Shown here: positions 26,025 through 34,073 of the stretch, piece by piece
Position numbering within the stretch: position 1 is the stretch's first letter
Layout: every line of letters starts with the position of its first letter
NCBI RefSeq assembly: GCF_002160895.1
Contig: NZ_NFLL01000007.1
Location: 56,455 to 120,454, forward strand
Direction: 5' to 3'
Length of the DNA stretch: 64,000 nucleotides
Source of the DNA: Faecalibacterium sp. An122
GTDB lineage: Bacteria; Bacillota; Clostridia; Oscillospirales; Ruminococcaceae
The notes under the pieces: model-generated
What the model was told of the DNA's origin: nothing
Databases searched by the model: none
What the model saw: the letters and a program-made list of their open reading frames with translations, nothing else
Made by a program: the position numbers and the translations under genes

Positions 26025-26846
26025 ATGGAACAACTGTATGAAAAAGCCTCTGCCAGCGCGGCTTACCTGAAGGAGAAGCTGCGCTTTGATCCCAAGATTG
26101 CGGTGGTTCTGGGCTCCGGCCTGGGAGACCTGACCGCCGATTTCACCGATACCCGGGAGATCCCCTACGGGGATATTCCGGGCTTCCCCCAGTCCACGGT
26201 GGCGGGCCACAAGGGCGCCCTGCTGGAGGGCAAGCTGGGGGACACCCCGGTGCTGGCCATGGAGGGCCGGTTCCATTTCTACGAGGGCTACACCATGAAG
26301 GAGGTCTGCTATCCCTTCTATGTGTTCAAGCTGCTGGGCATCGAAAAGGTGGTCCTGACCAATGCCGCCGGCGGCGTCAACCGCACCTTTGAGCCCGGCA
26401 CCCTCATGCTCATCACCGACACCATCAACATGATGGGCACCAATCCCCTCATCGGACCCAACGACGAGCGGTTCGGCCCCCGTTTCCCGGACATGACCGA
26501 GATGTTCAACCACCAGCTTCTGGACCTGGCCAAGAGCGTGGCGGACGCCCAGGGCATCGAGTACAAAGAGGGCGTCTATCTGGGCTTCATGGGTCCCTGC
26601 TATGAGACGGCCGCCGAGATCCGGGCCTTTGCCGGCATGGGCGCCGACGCCGTGGGTATGAGCACTGTGCCCGAGGCCATGGTCTGCAACTATCTGGGCA
26701 TCAAGGTGCTGGCGGTCAGCTGCATCACCAACATGGCCACCGGCATCCAGACCGTCAAGCACAGCCATCAGCGGGTGCTGGAGATTGCCAATGCCGCCGG
26801 CGAACGGATGTGCCGCTGGCTGGGCGAAGTCATCCAGAAGATGTAA
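26025..26846 (+). CDS. punA: Purine-nucleoside phosphorylase
   Basis: A 273-residue trimeric-type (PNP/MTAP family) enzyme that splits inosine and guanosine with phosphate in purine salvage. Conserved segments: VVLGSGLGDL (phosphate loop), EGRFHFYEGY, LTNAAGGVN, GFMGPCYETAAEIR and the base-binding SCITNMATG. AAGGAGAG precedes the ATG. Monocistronic, with a strong terminator. Confidence 0.95.
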   Translation: MEQLYEKASASAAYLKEKLRFDPKIAVVLGSGLGDLTADFTDTREIPYGDIPGFPQSTVAGHKGALLEGKLGDTPVLAMEGRFHFYEGYTMKEVCYPFYVFKLLGIEKVVLTNAAGGVNRTFEPGTLMLITDTINMMGTNPLIGPNDERFGPRFPDMTEMFNHQLLDLAKSVADAQGIEYKEGVYLGFMGPCYETAAEIRAFAGMGADAVGMSTVPEAMVCNYLGIKVLAVSCITNMATGIQTVKHSHQRVLEIANAAGERMCRWLGEVIQKM

Positions 26847-26867
26847 GCCCCATCTGCATACGATACA

Positions 26868-26911
26868 AAAAAGCGCCCCCGTTCCGGCGTCAGCCGGGGC
26901 GGGGGCGTTTG
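26868..26911. terminator. Bidirectional terminator
   Basis: CGCCCCCG ... CGGGGGCG stem with A and T tracts on either side, between convergent genes. Confidence 0.75.
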
Positions 26912-26913
26912 GA

Positions 26914-27345
26914 TTAGCGGGAGGCGGGGGAGTCCTGTTTTTCGCGGAACAGGGTCCGGAAAATCAGCCGGACCAGGGGGCCGCAGTAGCACAGCTGCCA
27001 CAGCAGGGCGCAGGGCAGGTTCATGCCCCAGGTCTGGACCCACACCGCGAAGGTGTGTTCTTCCTTAAACAGGATGGTGGCGATCAGGCTCATGATGGGG
27101 CACATCACGCAGCAGATGCACCAGGAGATGGCATAGGAGATGAACTGGGGGCGGTCGTCCGGTTTCATGAAGGTGAAAGCCAGCCGGTGGGCCAGGTTGT
27201 CCACCACGAAGAATTCCAGAACAAAGGCGATGGGGGCCATGATGTACAGTTCATGGAGAGCCAGCGCGAAGGTTTCGGCGTGGACGCCGCCGGTGTTCAG
27301 GGCCACGTTGTAGACGATCATGCCATAGACCATACAGATGGCCAT
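26914..27345 (-). CDS. DUF2798-family membrane protein with disrupted 5' end
   Basis: About 143 residues with four hydrophobic segments and DUF2798 features (MVYGMIVYNVALN near the N-terminus, LFREKQ near the C-terminus). The frame continues upstream from the first ATG as HYVVFTAI, which is where the family N-terminus normally runs, but it stops at repeat C (27368) and reaches an in-frame TAA within the repeat. No ribosome site precedes the 27345 ATG. The original start was therefore probably lost to the repeat; the gene may be non-functional. A GAAAGGAG site on the same strand near 27540 may be its stranded original. Confidence 0.65.
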   Translation of the reverse strand: MAICMVYGMIVYNVALNTGGVHAETFALALHELYIMAPIAFVLEFFVVDNLAHRLAFTFMKPDDRPQFISYAISWCICCVMCPIMSLIATILFKEEHTFAVWVQTWGMNLPCALLWQLCYCGPLVRLIFRTLFREKQDSPASR

Positions 27346-27367
27346 GATGGCGGTAAAGACGACGTAA

Positions 27368-27470
27368 TGGGTACCATGAACTCTGGCCGCTCTTTATGAC
27401 GTTTGAGGAGGTTGCAGGCTGGGCCGCGCTCACGTTACGTCCGGCCTGCGGCCGGGTACGATGCGAGGTT
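27368..27470 (+). repeat. Repeat copy C (inverted partner at 27668-27771)
   Basis: About 100 bp starting TGGGTACCATGAACTCTGG and ending GCCGGGTACGATGCGAGG. It shares its ends with copies A and B but has a different middle (CCGCTCTTTATGACG). It truncates the DUF2798 reading frame. Confidence 0.75.
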
Positions 27471-27496
27471 GATTCGGGCGGTGATGGGAAAAAAGG

Positions 27497-27525
27497 TTCG
27501 GGCTGTCCTTCGGACAGCCCGAGAC
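27497..27525 (-). terminator. Terminator remnant of the phosphoglycerate-mutase-like gene
   Basis: TCGGGCTGTCC gaa GGACAGCCCGA followed by T6 on the minus strand. The same GGACAGCCCGA stands next to the mutase stop at 27772-27782, so this terminator seems to have been separated from its gene by the repeat-bearing insertion. Confidence 0.6.
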
Positions 27526-27557
27526 GTCCCACGGTTTTCTCTCCTTTCTGCCCCTGC

Positions 27558-27600
27558 AAAAAGCTCCCCCGCCTTCATCCTGTCGGCGGAGGAGCTTTTT
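27558..27600. terminator. Hairpin terminator between repeats C and D
   Basis: AAAAAGCTCCCCCGCC pairs with GGCGGAGGAGCTTTTT. Confidence 0.75.
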
Positions 27601-27667
27601 ATTGTTTGAGACAGTCGTCCAAATCTTCACACAGATTTCTCAAAAAGAGAACTCCAGGGTTATATTG

Positions 27668-27771
27668 GAGTTTGCATCGTATCCGGGCACAGCCCGGACC
27701 TGGGTGAGCGCGGCATAGTCTGCAACTCCCTGCCGCGTCATAAAGAGCGGCTAGAGTGTATGGTACCCAGT
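27668..27771 (-). repeat. Repeat copy D (inverted partner of 27368-27470)
   Basis: Inverted relative to C; reading the minus strand it begins ACTGGGTACCATACACTC and ends GGATACGATGCAAACTCC. The right end abuts the GGACAGCCCGA direct repeat beside the mutase gene. Confidence 0.75.
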
Positions 27772-27786
27772 GGACAGCCCGAACAA

Positions 27787-28338
27787 TCAATAGGGTTTGG
27801 ATTCGGGGAAATCGTAGCCGATCAAAGCGCAGTTGCCGATCCCGAACAGGGCGAATTCCTCATTGGTCATCTCGTTGAAGTAGGAGTGAACCATCCGGGC
27901 GATGCCGTTGTGGGCCACCAGCAGGGCGGTGCCGTCCTGCTGGGACAAATCGTCCAGCAGGCTGTAAATGCGGGCCGCCAGCTGGAACATACTCTCGCCG
28001 CCCTCAAACCGGTCGGCAAAGTGGAGCTTGGCCAGCGCAAAGGCTGCGCCGTTCCGGGGAGTGCCCTCATACCGGCCGAAGGCCTGTTCCCGCAGGCGGG
28101 GTTCCACCGTCAGGGGCAGGCCGGTGCTGGCGGCCACAATCTCGGCGGTCTCCCGGGCCCGGCTCAGGGGCGAACAGAGAATCCGGGTGATGCCGTGGTT
28201 GTCGGCGGCCAGCTGCCGCCCCAGGGCCCGGGCCTGCTGGCGGCCCAGATCGGTGAGAGGGCTGTCGGTGACGCCGCAGATTTTGTTTTCCACGTTCCAG
28301 ACCGTCTGGCCGTGGCGGGTGAAGTAAACCGTTTTCAT
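27787..28338 (-). CDS. Histidine phosphatase family protein (phosphoglycerate mutase-like)
   Basis: A 183-residue cytosolic enzyme with the RHG signature FTRHGQTVWN (catalytic His), SPLSRARETAEIV (second Arg), REQAFGRYEGT (acid Glu) and AHNGIARM (second His). It may be a cofactor-dependent phosphoglycerate mutase, a sugar phosphatase or a CobC-like enzyme; length favours a phosphatase. The ATG at 28338 follows GGAGGAG. Its terminator appears displaced by a repeat insertion just downstream. Confidence 0.88.
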   Translation of the reverse strand: MKTVYFTRHGQTVWNVENKICGVTDSPLTDLGRQQARALGRQLAADNHGITRILCSPLSRARETAEIVAASTGLPLTVEPRLREQAFGRYEGTPRNGAAFALAKLHFADRFEGGESMFQLAARIYSLLDDLSQQDGTALLVAHNGIARMVHSYFNEMTNEEFALFGIGNCALIGYDFPESKPY

Positions 28339-28361
28339 AGCTCCTCCATGGGGGTCATCCA

Positions 28362-28388
28362 AAAAGCCCGGCCCTGCGGGGGCCGGGC
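28362..28388 (-). terminator. Terminator of the DUF4097 gene
   Basis: GCCCGGCCCCC pairs with GGGCCGGGC, followed by TTTTT on the minus strand. Confidence 0.8.
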
Positions 28389-28398
28389 AGAACAGGCG

Positions 28399-29301
28399 TT
28401 ACGGACGGACGGTCAGCCGGATGCTGCCGCTGGTGGTGGAGACGGTGCATGCGCCGGCGTTGGGGGTGGATGCAGGGACATTCACCCGGCCGCTGGTGCT
28501 GGAAGCCGAGAAGTTCTTGCCCGACAGGAGAGAACCCTCCACCTCGCCGCTGGTGGTGAGGATGTTCAGGCTGGCGGCGTCCACCGATTCCATATCCACG
28601 TCGCCGCTGGTGGTGTTGATCTCGATGGCGCCGGAGGCGGTGGTCCGCTCCAGATCCACATCGCCACTCACCGTCTCAGCCTTCAGGCTCTGGATCAGGG
28701 CGCCGGTGATTTCGGTATCACCGCTGGTGGTGTTGGTTTTGACCGCACCCAGCGCCGGGCTGCGCAGTTCAATGTCGCCGCTGGTGGAGGTGCAGTTCAC
28801 AGCGCCGGTCACCGAGCCCATCAGGTCGATGTCGCCGCTGACGGTGGTGAGGCTGGCCGCCGAGAAATTCAGCTGGCTGGCGCTCTCCACATCGCCGCTG
28901 GTGGTATTGACGGTCAGGGCGCCGTAATCCCCGGCGGGCAGATAGACCACGACCTTGGGGTCGTCGTCATCGTCGTGGAACCACCGCTCCCCGACGGTGG
29001 GCTCGGGGCGGGAAATGCTCAGAGTGCCGTTTTTGACGGTGACGGTGTGGGTGACATCCTCAGCGTCCCGGGTGGTGACGCTGACGGTGCCGTCACGGGA
29101 AGCTCGCAGCTCCACGTCGGCGTAATATTCGGTGATGGAAATGTCGGTAAAGCCGGCGCTCACCGGATAATTCTTGGTTACCAGGGTGGCGGTGCTCCGC
29201 CAGGCGGCGTCTGCCACAAGGTTGGTGCGCAGGACCGTCAGTCCGCCGACAGCCACAACAGCCAGTGCGGACAGAACAATGGTGGACAGATGGTGCTTCA
29301 T
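28399..29301 (-). CDS. DUF4097 beta-solenoid protein, membrane anchored
   Basis: A 300-residue protein with an N-terminal membrane segment (residues 7-30) and a DUF4097 domain. The C-terminal two thirds is a ladder of short repeats centred on T(T/V)SGD, spaced about 20 residues, which should fold as a right-handed beta-solenoid. Such proteins are often encoded with stress or antisigma regulators, but none is adjacent. The repeated codons make the DNA look tandemly repetitive. Role unknown; surface location is inferred. Confidence 0.8.
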   Translation of the reverse strand: MKHHLSTIVLSALAVVAVGGLTVLRTNLVADAAWRSTATLVTKNYPVSAGFTDISITEYYADVELRASRDGTVSVTTRDAEDVTHTVTVKNGTLSISRPEPTVGERWFHDDDDDPKVVVYLPAGDYGALTVNTTSGDVESASQLNFSAASLTTVSGDIDLMGSVTGAVNCTSTSGDIELRSPALGAVKTNTTSGDTEITGALIQSLKAETVSGDVDLERTTASGAIEINTTSGDVDMESVDAASLNILTTSGEVEGSLLSGKNFSASSTSGRVNVPASTPNAGACTVSTTSGSIRLTVRP

Positions 29302-29361
29302 GGAAACAGGCTCCTTTCTTGTATAGGGTTCATGGTGGATGGGCCGGGCACAGGGCCCGGA

Positions 29362-30483
29362 TCAGGCTTGTTGTTGGGGATCGCTCCAGCTGGCCTCAAT
29401 GGCCCGGATGCGCTCATAGAAAAAGTCGTTGGCGGGGGTGGGCAGGCCGTGCTTGGCCGACAGCCGCCGGACCACGCCGGCGAACTCCTCCACCTCGGTG
29501 GGACGGTGGGCGGCCACGTCCTGGCCCATGCTGGGCTTGTTGTCCGGCTTGAAGGTGGGGATGGCCCCCGCCAGCCACTGGACGTCGTCGTCCGGGGGCA
29601 GGGGAACGCCCTCCGCGTTGGCCAGACGAATGACTTCCTGCATGGCCTCCAGCATTTTGGCCCGCTCGGGGCCGTCCTGGGCCAGGCCGCCGTAGGTCAT
29701 CCCAAAGGCGGCCGAGGCCTGGTTCAGGCCGTCGTTGATCATCAGCTTGTGCCACTGCTTGTAGAGGATGTCGGTGCAGGGTTCGCCTACAATGCCGCAG
29801 CGGTCCAGATACTGGGCCACCGCCGCCACCCGCGGGGTGATGGAGCCGTCCTTTTCGCCGAACTGAATCCGGCCCGGCGCCTGGAACACCAGCTGGCGGC
29901 CCTTGCGGTTGGCGTCCATCCCGATGGCCACGCTCCACAGAGTGTGGCCGGGGTAGGCGGCCTCGATCCGCTCCTCGCTGGTGATGCCGTTCAGCAGGCT
30001 CAAAATCACGGTGTGGGGGCCCACAAAGGCGGCCATGTCCCGGATGGCGTCCTCCAGAGCGGTGGCCTTGACGGTCACCAGAATCAGGTCCACCGGCTGC
30101 CCGTCGGCGGGGGCGCAGTAGTTGAAATGACAGGGCTCGCCGTTGCACAGAACCGGTTCGGCGGCGTAGCGGGCGGCCCGCTCCGGCCCCGCAATCACCT
30201 GAACCCCCGGCATCTTCCGCCCGAACAGGATGCCCAGAGCGCCCAGCCCAATGAGGGCGCTGGTGCGGATGGGCCGGACCTTTTCCAGGCCGGTTTCGGT
30301 GCAGAGGACGGTGTCACCCTCCTGGATGCCGGCGGCCGTCAGAGCGGCGTCGGGCAGCTCCAGCGTCCGGGTCTGGCCCTGGGAATCGGCCAGAGACACC
30401 GCACAGAGTACCGGCGCGCCCTCCGGCAGTTCTTCGCAGCCGTAGTCGGCCTCGCTCATCTGGGTCACCTGATACAGTTCCAT
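29362..30483 (-). CDS. Ketopantoate reductase (ApbA/PanE) family protein with extra N-terminal domain
   Basis: About 373 residues. The Rossmann domain begins only at residue ~76 (ALIGLGALGILFGRKM) and is followed by the NADPH-site VTVKATALEDAI segment and the C-terminal domain with YKQWHKLMINDGLNQ (catalytic Lys and Asn). The first ~74 residues form an unrelated, beta-rich acidic domain ending at the Rossmann strand. Ordinary PanE starts directly with the Rossmann strand. The start at 30483 follows AAAGGAGG. Reduction of 2-dehydropantoate is the family reaction, but the extra domain makes the substrate uncertain. Confidence 0.82.
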   Translation of the reverse strand: MELYQVTQMSEADYGCEELPEGAPVLCAVSLADSQGQTRTLELPDAALTAAGIQEGDTVLCTETGLEKVRPIRTSALIGLGALGILFGRKMPGVQVIAGPERAARYAAEPVLCNGEPCHFNYCAPADGQPVDLILVTVKATALEDAIRDMAAFVGPHTVILSLLNGITSEERIEAAYPGHTLWSVAIGMDANRKGRQLVFQAPGRIQFGEKDGSITPRVAAVAQYLDRCGIVGEPCTDILYKQWHKLMINDGLNQASAAFGMTYGGLAQDGPERAKMLEAMQEVIRLANAEGVPLPPDDDVQWLAGAIPTFKPDNKPSMGQDVAAHRPTEVEEFAGVVRRLSAKHGLPTPANDFFYERIRAIEASWSDPQQQA

Positions 30484-30544
30484 GGTTTTGCCCTCCTTTG
30501 GCATGGGTCCGGGACACCTGTCAAATATTTGATATTTTATCCTC

Positions 30545-30573
30545 ATTATAACGGAGCCGAAACACCCCGTCAA
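30545..30573 (-). promoter_or_regulatory. SigA promoter of the PanE-like gene
   Basis: TTGACG (30568-30573), 17-bp spacer, TATAAT (30545-30550), minus strand. Confidence 0.85.
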
Positions 30574-30656
30574 TGTGTTTGGGTCACAAAACCCATAAAC
30601 CCGGTGAGAAAATATCGCCCCGCTTTTGGCGGAGTTGACAGGTCCCGCCCCGGAAA

Positions 30657-30687
30657 CAAAAATCCCCGTCCGGAAAGGACGGGGGAA
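30657..30687 (-). terminator. Terminator of tig
   Basis: CCCCCGTCC pairs with GGACGGGG, then TTTTTG on the minus strand. Confidence 0.75.
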
Positions 30688-30712
30688 AGGTCGAATGGGA
30701 TAAATTTCAGGC

Positions 30713-32014
30713 TCAGGCCTGCTTCTCGGTGATGGTGGAGTGCTCAATCACCCAGTCGGCAGCCCGGCGGATGGACTCATTGCGGCGCAGAGCCCGCATG
30801 TCGGTCTTGGACTTGACCTCTTCCAGGGTCTTTTTGGCCATCTCGGCGCGCTGGGCCAGCTGGGCGTCCAGCTCGGCGTCGGTGGGAACCAGCTTCTCGG
30901 TGTCGGCAATCTGGAGCAGAGCCATCCGGGCGCGGGTGTTCTTCTCAGCCACCTTGCGGACGGTGGCCTTGAACTCGTCCCGGGTCTGGTGAATCTGGCC
31001 CAGGTACTTGTCCAGGCTCATCCGCTGCATCTGCAGCTGCTGCTGGAAGCTCTGCATCTCATTGTGGTAGGCGTTCTCCACCAGAATCTCGGGCAGCTCG
31101 CCTTCGGATGCGTCGGCCAGCAGCATCAGGACCTGGTTGCGGGCGTGGTTCAGGGCGGAGGTGCGCTTGCGGGCGGCCAGCTGGTCGTGAACCTGGGCGC
31201 GGTATGCCTCCATGGTGTCCACCTTGCCGGCCTTCTTGGCGAAATCGCTGTTCAGGGCGGGCAGCTGGCGGATGCAGACATCGTGGACCTTGATCTTGAA
31301 GGTGGCTTCCTGGCCGGCCAGGTCTTTGGCGTGGTAGTTGGCGGGGAAGGTGACCTTCAGGTCGAATTCGTCCCCGGCCTGGTGGCCGATGACACCCTCC
31401 TCAAAGCCGGGAATCATCCGGCCGCGGCCCAGCTCGATGGCCTGGTTCTGGGCGCTGCCGTTGGGGAAGGGCTCGCCGTTCAGATAGCCGGTGTAGTCCA
31501 TGTGGACGATATTGCCCTTGACGGCGGGACCCTTGTGGGGGACCAGCTCGGCAAAGCCGGCGCGGCGGCGCTCGATGACCCCGTTGACTTCCTTGTCGGA
31601 GGTGGCGGGGATGGTGCAGGTGACCTCAAAGCCGGAGGTCTTGGTCAGATTCAGCTCGGGCTGCAGGGCGACGGTGGCGGTGGCCACAAAGCCGTCCTCT
31701 TTCTTGACGCTGACCAGATCGTAGCTGGGCTCGTCCACCGGGCGCAGGTTGCCGTCGGCCAGAGCCTTTTCGTACAGGCCGGGGACGTCGCGGTCCATCA
31801 GGTCGTTGATGGCGTCGTACCAGAAGATGTGTTCGCCCCGGTCCGCCTCGATCTGGGCGCGGTCGGCCTGGCCCTTGGCAAAGCCCTTGATCGTAAAGGT
31901 GTCCCGTGTGCGCTGATATACGGCCTCGGCGGCCTCCTCCAGCTCGGCGGCTGAGGCGCTGAAGGTCATCTTGCAGACGTTCTTTTCAGGCGTTTCTACA
32001 CTTACCAATTTCAT
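30713..32014 (-). CDS. tig: Trigger factor, ribosome-associated chaperone/PPIase
   Basis: A 433-residue protein with the three trigger-factor domains: N-terminal ribosome-binding domain (1-120) with the loop GFAKGQADR in place of the more usual GFRxGKxP, a central FKBP-type PPIase domain (about 150-245, VKGNIVHMDYTGYLNG) and a long helical C-terminal arm. It shields nascent chains at the ribosome exit. It is not followed by clpP/clpX here, unlike many genomes. Divergent from the serine dehydratase operon. Confidence 0.95.
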   Translation of the reverse strand: MKLVSVETPEKNVCKMTFSASAAELEEAAEAVYQRTRDTFTIKGFAKGQADRAQIEADRGEHIFWYDAINDLMDRDVPGLYEKALADGNLRPVDEPSYDLVSVKKEDGFVATATVALQPELNLTKTSGFEVTCTIPATSDKEVNGVIERRRAGFAELVPHKGPAVKGNIVHMDYTGYLNGEPFPNGSAQNQAIELGRGRMIPGFEEGVIGHQAGDEFDLKVTFPANYHAKDLAGQEATFKIKVHDVCIRQLPALNSDFAKKAGKVDTMEAYRAQVHDQLAARKRTSALNHARNQVLMLLADASEGELPEILVENAYHNEMQSFQQQLQMQRMSLDKYLGQIHQTRDEFKATVRKVAEKNTRARMALLQIADTEKLVPTDAELDAQLAQRAEMAKKTLEEVKSKTDMRALRRNESIRRAADWVIEHSTITEKQA

Positions 32015-32071
32015 AGTCGATCTTACCCTCCGTGCAGCCCCCTACGGGCGCAGTATAGTCAATTTAAAATT

Positions 32072-32104
32072 ATTATAGCACATATAACGCAAAAGCGGTA
32101 TAAT
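32072..32104. promoter_or_regulatory. Divergent -10 boxes for tig and sdaAB
   Basis: TATAAT on the minus strand (32072-32077) points to tig and TATAAT on the plus strand (32099-32104) to sdaAB. Neither has a clear -35 box. Confidence 0.5.
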
Positions 32105-32178
32105 AAAATTGTAATTTTCTGCGCGCAGCCCCCGGGTGAGCGCGCCAAACCCACAACGAAAGGCAAGGTTTTGCAACG

Positions 32179-32844
32179 ATGCGCCTATTTGACGTACTGG
32201 GCCCGGTGATGATCGGCCCATCCTCCAGCCATACGGCCGGCGCGGCCCGGATCGGCCGCACGGCGCGCCAGCTTCTGGGTGAAGCGCCCATGCGCGCCGA
32301 CATTGGCCTGTACGGCAGTTTTGCCACTACCGGCCGGGGCCACGGCACCGACCGTGCCATTGTGGCGGGCCTGCTGGATATGAAGCCGGACGACCCCCGC
32401 CTGCCCGACAGTTTCGCCCTGGCCGAGGAGGCCGGGATGGAGTTCGTGATTCATTCGGTGGAGCTGCGTGCAGCCCATCCCAACACCGCCGTCCTGACCC
32501 TGGAAGGCAAGCGCCGGAAGCTGAGCCTGACGGCGGCCTCGGTGGGAGGCGGACGGATTCGGGTGACCTCCATTGACGGCGTCAGCGCCGACTTCGGGGG
32601 CGACGCCAACACCTTGATTATCCACAACGAAGACACCCCCGGCTGCATTGCCGAGGTGACCCGGGCTCTGGCGGCCCGGCGAATCAATATCGCATCCATG
32701 CAGGTGTTCCGCTCTGCGCCGGGCGGCGAGGCGGTAATGGTGCTGGAATGCGACAGCCATATTCCGGCGGACCTGGAGCCCCAGCTGGGGGCGGTGTCCG
32801 GCATCCACAAGGTCACCTGCCTGAATGTGGATGACACCCCGTAA
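32179..32844 (+). CDS. sdaAB: L-serine ammonia-lyase, beta subunit
   Basis: A 221-residue subunit of the two-chain Fe-S L-serine dehydratase, which converts serine to pyruvate and ammonia. The N-terminus (LFDVLGPVMIGPSSSHTAGA) is the family signature that binds substrate, and residues ~148-221 form an ACT domain (TLIIHNEDTPGCIAEVTRAL). The alpha subunit follows 24 bp downstream in the same operon. Confidence 0.95.
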   Translation: MRLFDVLGPVMIGPSSSHTAGAARIGRTARQLLGEAPMRADIGLYGSFATTGRGHGTDRAIVAGLLDMKPDDPRLPDSFALAEEAGMEFVIHSVELRAAHPNTAVLTLEGKRRKLSLTAASVGGGRIRVTSIDGVSADFGGDANTLIIHNEDTPGCIAEVTRALAARRINIASMQVFRSAPGGEAVMVLECDSHIPADLEPQLGAVSGIHKVTCLNVDDTP

Positions 32845-32868
32845 CGACGAAAAAAGAGAGGGAAGAAG

Positions 32869-33753
32869 ATGTCCTTTTTATCCTGTGCCGAGATGTTGAC
32901 CTATGCCCATGAACAGGGGTGCAGCCTGGCCCAAGCGGTGCTGCGCAGCGACCTGGCCGAGAGCCGCCTCACCGAGGCGGACAGCCGGGCCGAGATGCGG
33001 CGGCTGTGGCAGGTGATGCAGGCCACCAGCCGGGACTATGATCCCGACCGCCGCAGCCGCAGTGGCCTGGTGGGCGGCGACGCCGCCAAAGTGGAGCGGG
33101 CGGCCGCAGCCGGCCAGCTGCTGGGCGGGGAATACCTGTCGGCGGTGACGGCGGAAGCTTTGAAGACCGCCGAGTGCAACGCCTGCATGAAGCGGATTGT
33201 GGCGGCCCCCACGGCGGGCAGCTGCGGCGTTCTGCCGGCGGTTCTGCTGCCTCTGGCCCGGATGGGGGAGGCGGACGACGACGCCATCTGTGACGCCCTG
33301 TATGTGGCGGCGGGCTTTGGACAGGTGATTGCTGCCCGGGCCACCCTGGCGGGCGCAGAGGGCGGCTGTCAGGCCGAGGTGGGCGCGGCCAGCGCCATGG
33401 CCGCCGCCGCCCTGTGTTACCTGAAAGGCGGCACCCCTGCATCCTGCGCCTCCGCTGCCGCCATGGCCCTGGGCAACCTGCTGGGCCTGGTCTGCGACCC
33501 GGTGGCCGGCCTGGTGGAGGTGCCCTGCGTCAAGCGGAACGTGGTGGGCGCGGTGAATGCCGTGGCCTGCGCCAATATGGCCCTGTCGGGGATTGACAGC
33601 GCCATTCCCTGCGACGAGGTCATCGACGCCATGGGCCGCGTGGGCCTGCAGTTGTCCCCAGATTTGCGGGAAACCGGCGCCGGCGGCCTGGCCGCCACCC
33701 CCACCGGACGGGCCATTGCCCGCCGTCTGGCCAGTGAGGCCGGAGGGGTCTAA
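32869..33753 (+). CDS. sdaAA: L-serine ammonia-lyase, alpha subunit
   Basis: A 294-residue catalytic subunit carrying the oxygen-sensitive [4Fe-4S] cluster. Family segments: APTAGSCGVLPAVLL, VGAASAMAAAALCYLKGGTP and CDPVAGLVEVPCVKRN, the last including cluster cysteines. Together with SdaAB it makes pyruvate and ammonium from serine in amino-acid fermentation. AGAGGGAAG ribosome site upstream. Confidence 0.95.
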   Translation: MSFLSCAEMLTYAHEQGCSLAQAVLRSDLAESRLTEADSRAEMRRLWQVMQATSRDYDPDRRSRSGLVGGDAAKVERAAAAGQLLGGEYLSAVTAEALKTAECNACMKRIVAAPTAGSCGVLPAVLLPLARMGEADDDAICDALYVAAGFGQVIAARATLAGAEGGCQAEVGAASAMAAAALCYLKGGTPASCASAAAMALGNLLGLVCDPVAGLVEVPCVKRNVVGAVNAVACANMALSGIDSAIPCDEVIDAMGRVGLQLSPDLRETGAGGLAATPTGRAIARRLASEAGGV

Positions 33754-33783
33754 AAATTTTTTAAAATATTTTTCAAAAACCCA

Positions 33784-33812
33784 TTGACAAATGGCCGAAC
33801 TGATGGTAGAAT
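33784..33812 (+). promoter_or_regulatory. Promoter of tRNA-Arg(ACG)
   Basis: TTGACA (33784-33789), 17-bp spacer, TAGAAT (33807-33812). Confidence 0.85.
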
Positions 33813-33837
33813 ATGTTTCGTTCCGAACGGAACACAT

Positions 33838-33914
33838 GCGTTGGTAGCTCAGCTGGATAGAGTGACTGACTACGAATCAGTAGGCCGGGGGTTCGAGTCC
33901 CTTCCATCGCACCA
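33838..33914 (+). tRNA. tRNA-Arg (anticodon ACG)
   Basis: A 77-nt cloverleaf with encoded CCA. Anticodon loop CTACGAA on an ACTGA/TCAGT stem; T-loop TTCGAGT; D-arm GCTC/GAGT. The acceptor stem has one T-T mismatch at its fourth pair. Position 34 is A, expected to be deaminated to inosine by TadA. Confidence 0.95.
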
Positions 33915-33918
33915 AAAA

Positions 33919-33946
33919 GCTTCACGAGAAATCGTGAAGCTTTTTT
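33919..33946 (+). terminator. Terminator of tRNA-Arg(ACG)
   Basis: GCTTCACGA gaaa TCGTGAAGC followed by TTTTTT. Confidence 0.9.
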
Positions 33947-34007
33947 GTTTTTCCGGAAACTTGTGCGTGAAGGAGCTCGACGCCCTGTTGAAGGAATAAT
34001 CACAGGA

Positions 34008-34055
34008 AAAAGCGGTATCCAAACTTTCAACGGAAAGAATGGATACCGCTTTTTT
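34008..34055 (-). terminator. Terminator of the EIIC-HPr operon
   Basis: AAAAGCGGTATCC pairs with GGATACCGCTTTT over a 20-base loop; on the minus strand it follows the HPr gene by about 20 bp. Confidence 0.85.
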
Positions 34056-34073
34056 GCGGATCAAGAGCGCATC

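Noticed and set aside
28400..28930. Regularly spaced repeats that could suggest a CRISPR array
   Set aside because: They are the codons of the T(V/T)SGD repeats in the DUF4097 protein; spacing is irregular and there are no cas genes.
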